Part shown: piece by piece, positions 61,701-64,000 of the stretch
How the letters are laid out: every line of letters starts with the position of its first letter
How positions within the stretch are numbered: the first letter of the stretch is position 1
Assembly: GCF_029852145.1 (NCBI RefSeq)
Contig: NC_079971.1
Coordinates: forward strand, 4,087,697-4,151,696
Length of the DNA stretch: 64,000 bases
Source: Microplitis mediator
Taxonomy: Eukaryota; Arthropoda; Insecta; Hymenoptera; Braconidae
Direction of reading: 5' to 3'
Translations under genes and position numbers: made by a program
Notes under the pieces: generated by a model
The model's input: only the letters and a program-made list of their open reading frames with translations
What the model was told of the DNA's origin: nothing
The model's database searches: none

Positions 61701-63830
61701 GCACCAGCTTCAAGTAATGCCTTAACTACGTCCTTGTGGCCACCAACACATCCGTACATCAATGGTGTATCCCCATTTTCATTATGATGATCTACATTCG
61801 CACCAGCTTCAAGTAATGCCTTAACTATGACTTCGAGGCCATAAGCACATGCTTTCATCAATGGTGTATCCCCTTTTTCATTACGACTATCTACATTCGC
61901 ACCAGCTTTAAGTAATGCCTTAACTACGTCCTTGTGGCCACCAACACATCCGTACATCAATGGTGTATACCCACTTTCATTATGATGATCTACATTCGCA
62001 CCAGCTTCAAGTAATGCCTTAACTACGTCCTCGTAGCCACCAGCACATCCGTACATCAATGGTGTATACCCATTTTCATCATGATGATCTACATTCGCAC
62101 CAGCTTCAAGTAATGCCTTAACTACGTCCTTGTGGCCACCAACACATCCGTACATCAATGGTGTATCCCCATTTTCATTATGATGATCTACATTCGCACC
62201 AGCTTCAAGTAATGCCTTAACTATGTCTTCGAGGCCATTAGCACATGCTTTCATCAATGGTGTATCCCCTTTTTCATTACGACCATCTACATTCGCACCA
62301 GCTTTAAGTAATGCCTTAACTACGTCCTCGTAGCCACCAGCACATCCGTACATCAATGGTGTATACCCACTTTCATTATGATGATCTACATTCGCACCAG
62401 CTTCGAGTAATGCCTTAACTATGTCTTCGAGGCCCTTAGCACATGCGCCCATCAATGGTGTATCCCCTTTTTCATTACGACCATCTACATTCGCACCAGC
62501 TTCAAGTAATGCCTTAACTACGTCCTTGTGGCCACCAACACATCCGTACATCAATGGTGTATACCCACTTTCATTATGATGATCTACATTCGCACCAGCT
62601 TCGAGTAATGCCTTAACTATGTCTTCGAGGCCCTTAGCACATGCGCCCATCAATGGTGTACCCCCTTTTTCATTACGACCATCTACATTCGCACCAGCTT
62701 TAAGTAATGCCTTAACTACGTCCTCGTAGCCACCAGCACATCCGTACATCAATGGTGTATCCCCATTTTCATTATGATGATCTACATTCGCACCAGCTTC
62801 AAGTAATGCCTTAACTATGACTTCGAGGCCATAAGCACATGCTTTCATCAATGGTGTATCCCCTTTTTCATTACGACCATCTACATTCGCACCAGCTTTA
62901 AGTAATGCCTTAACTACGTCCTTGTGGCCACCAACACATCCGTACATCAATGGTGTATACCCACTTTCATTATGATGATCTACATTCGCACCAGCTTCAA
63001 GTAATGCCTTAACTACGTCCTCGTAGCCACCAGCACATCCGTACATCAATGGTGTATACCCATTTTCATCATGATGATCTACATTCGCACCAGCTTCAAG
63101 TAATGCCTTAACTACGTCCTTGTGGCCACCAACACATCCGTACATCAATGGTGTATCCCCATTTTCATTATGATGATCTACATTCGCACCAGCTTCAAGT
63201 AATGCCTTAACTATGTCTTCGAGGCCATTAGCACATGCTTTCATCAATGGTGTATACCCATTTTCATCATGATGATCTACATTCGCACCAGCTTCAAGTA
63301 ATGCCTTAACTACGTCCTTGTGGCCACCAGAACATCCGTATATCAATGGTGTAACACCTATTAATCATTTAGAAAAAATGTTTTTATTTACGGCTTTTTT
63401 TTAAAAGATTTATGTATATGAATATTCGGTAATATGAACAAACTAGCAAACAAACACAAATAACCAAGTCAGGCCACATGATAAATACTATTTAACGTGT
63501 CATACGTACCGGAAGTAGATTGTGCATTGACGTCTGCCCCATTAGCGATGAGCAAACGAACAATATCAACACGACCAGCACTTGCAGCTTTCATCAGCCA
63601 AGTGCAGTCTTCTTTGAAACCTCTGTCCTCAACGTTGGCGTTCATTGCTAACAATACCTGTGTTGAAAAATAATAATAATATTAGCAACTTTAACAATTG
63701 AAATATATTTTTACTATAAATAATTAAATAAATCTCCAACAAACCTGCGCTAGTTCATAATATCCAGCAGAACAAGCAAGAGAAACCAGACTTTCGCCTT
63801 CTTCAGTAGTTTCGTGAACACTGCGTCCTT
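58793..63830 (-). CDS. mask-like: MASK/ANKHD1-like ankyrin-repeat protein, 3'-truncated, 5' end outside window
   Basis: Three exons are visible (63745-63830, 63510-63657, 58793-63357), in phase. The first starts at an acceptor, so more 5' exons lie beyond or near the window edge. The order of segments follows MASK/ANKHD1: SLVSLACSAGYYELAQVLLA, then NGADVNAQSTSG, THSDELKESALTLACYRGHL, LLDSGAQVGMSTDAFESPL, LLLDYPHSIMM, NRNSALTLACFQGRHEVVSL and FPSDQEIAKY. Between ADVNAQSTSG and VEDHN, where I recall one ankyrin unit in MASK, there are 25. The linker between the two ankyrin blocks is only ~45 residues, and one ankyrin repeat there is partly deleted. The frame stops at LKKCQECLKIISAAIKIKI, so the coiled region and KH domain of MASK are absent; no donor was found before the stop. 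MASK is a scaffold in receptor-tyrosine-kinase and Hippo signalling. This is probably a diverged paralogue. Confidence 0.85.
60882..63357 (-). repeat. 25 tandem 99-bp ankyrin-coding units
   Basis: Each unit codes 33 residues. Two main types nearly alternate: TPLMYGCxGGxxDVVKALL and TPLMKACxxGLEDIVKALL, both continuing with EAGANVD. Within each type the copies are almost identical at DNA level, including synonymous positions, which points to recent expansion and homogenisation by unequal exchange or gene conversion. Ankyrin units on either side of the array are diverged, as expected for old repeats. The reading frame is open through the whole array. Assembly collapse or expansion of such an array is possible. 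Confidence 0.9.
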
Positions 63831-63869
63831 CTATAAAAAAGTTATGATGGCTTTTGTAAGATGTCGCCA

Positions 63870-63945
63870 CAATTGTAACAGTCCGTCATTTTATGAACGG
63901 TCCGCTGACGGTTTTGTAACCATGACGTGACGGTCAGCTTCACAT
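63870..63945. repeat. Copy of the GACGGTCA-type repeat seen at 400-470
   Basis: In reverse orientation this segment repeats the motifs at 400-470 (GACCGTCACGTCAT, ACCGTCAGCGGACCGTTC, TAAAATGACGGAC). It lies in the intron upstream of the first visible MASK-like exon. Bases 63946-64000 show nothing recognisable. Confidence 0.6.
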
Positions 63946-64000
63946 CACTACGCATCATCAACTTCCCCTCAATTCCTTCAAAAAAACAAAATAGAGTGGG

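Noticed and set aside
54930..63830. Integrated bracovirus-type region, because of the ankyrin-rich gene
   Set aside because: The ankyrin gene follows the MASK order and not the short viral ankyrin proteins; the neighbours are ordinary cellular genes with introns, and no viral motifs were seen.

Overview
This is a 64-kb piece of an AT-rich animal nuclear genome. The genes have short GT-AG introns, and their products look insect-like. I infer a hymenopteran, possibly a parasitoid wasp. A cysteine form of selenoprotein M fits this, because many insects, including Hymenoptera studied so far, have lost selenocysteine. The species cannot be fixed from sequence alone.

Layout. 1-18000 is almost gene-free and made of layered repeats. 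It holds a tandem 503-bp repeat, a satellite-like array built from a small transposon family, and a partial copy of the 5' end of the CENP-M-like gene, broken in its first exon by a 2.2-kb palindromic transposon. It also holds three TA-flanked elements with a shared terminal motif and an orphan C2H2 zinc-finger exon. 18049-26338 carries neuferricin (-) and the FACT subunit SPT16 (+) head to head. 27582-28320 carries a small secreted peptide gene. 30885-38500 is a 15-exon PTPN4/Ptpmeg tyrosine phosphatase (-). 40517-44005 is the splicing helicase DHX38/PRP16 (+). 44317-45895 is a Cys selenoprotein M (+). 46483-48785 is the E3 ligase RNF185/RNF5 (-). 51732-54801 is sedoheptulokinase (+). 54930-56204 is the Polycomb protein EED/ESC (-). 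56226-57017 is a four-exon gene that I recognise as CENP-M (-). 58793-63830 and beyond is a truncated, strongly expanded MASK-like ankyrin gene (-).

Working together. Most genes are housekeeping and not functionally linked: chromatin (SPT16, EED, CENP-M), splicing (DHX38), ER redox and ERAD (SELENOM, RNF185), sugar metabolism (SHPK) and signalling (PTPN4). The clearest possible link is CENP-M and EED. The CENP-M stop codon lies 21 nt before the EED ATG, on the same strand and in the same frame, which suggests one bicistronic transcript.

Most notable: the CENP-M/EED arrangement; a MASK-like gene in which one ankyrin unit has become about 25 near-identical 99-bp units while the KH half is missing; a PTPN4 FERM exon copied into an RNF185 intron; and several transposon families whose target-site duplications, and in three cases unoccupied sites, can be read directly in this window.
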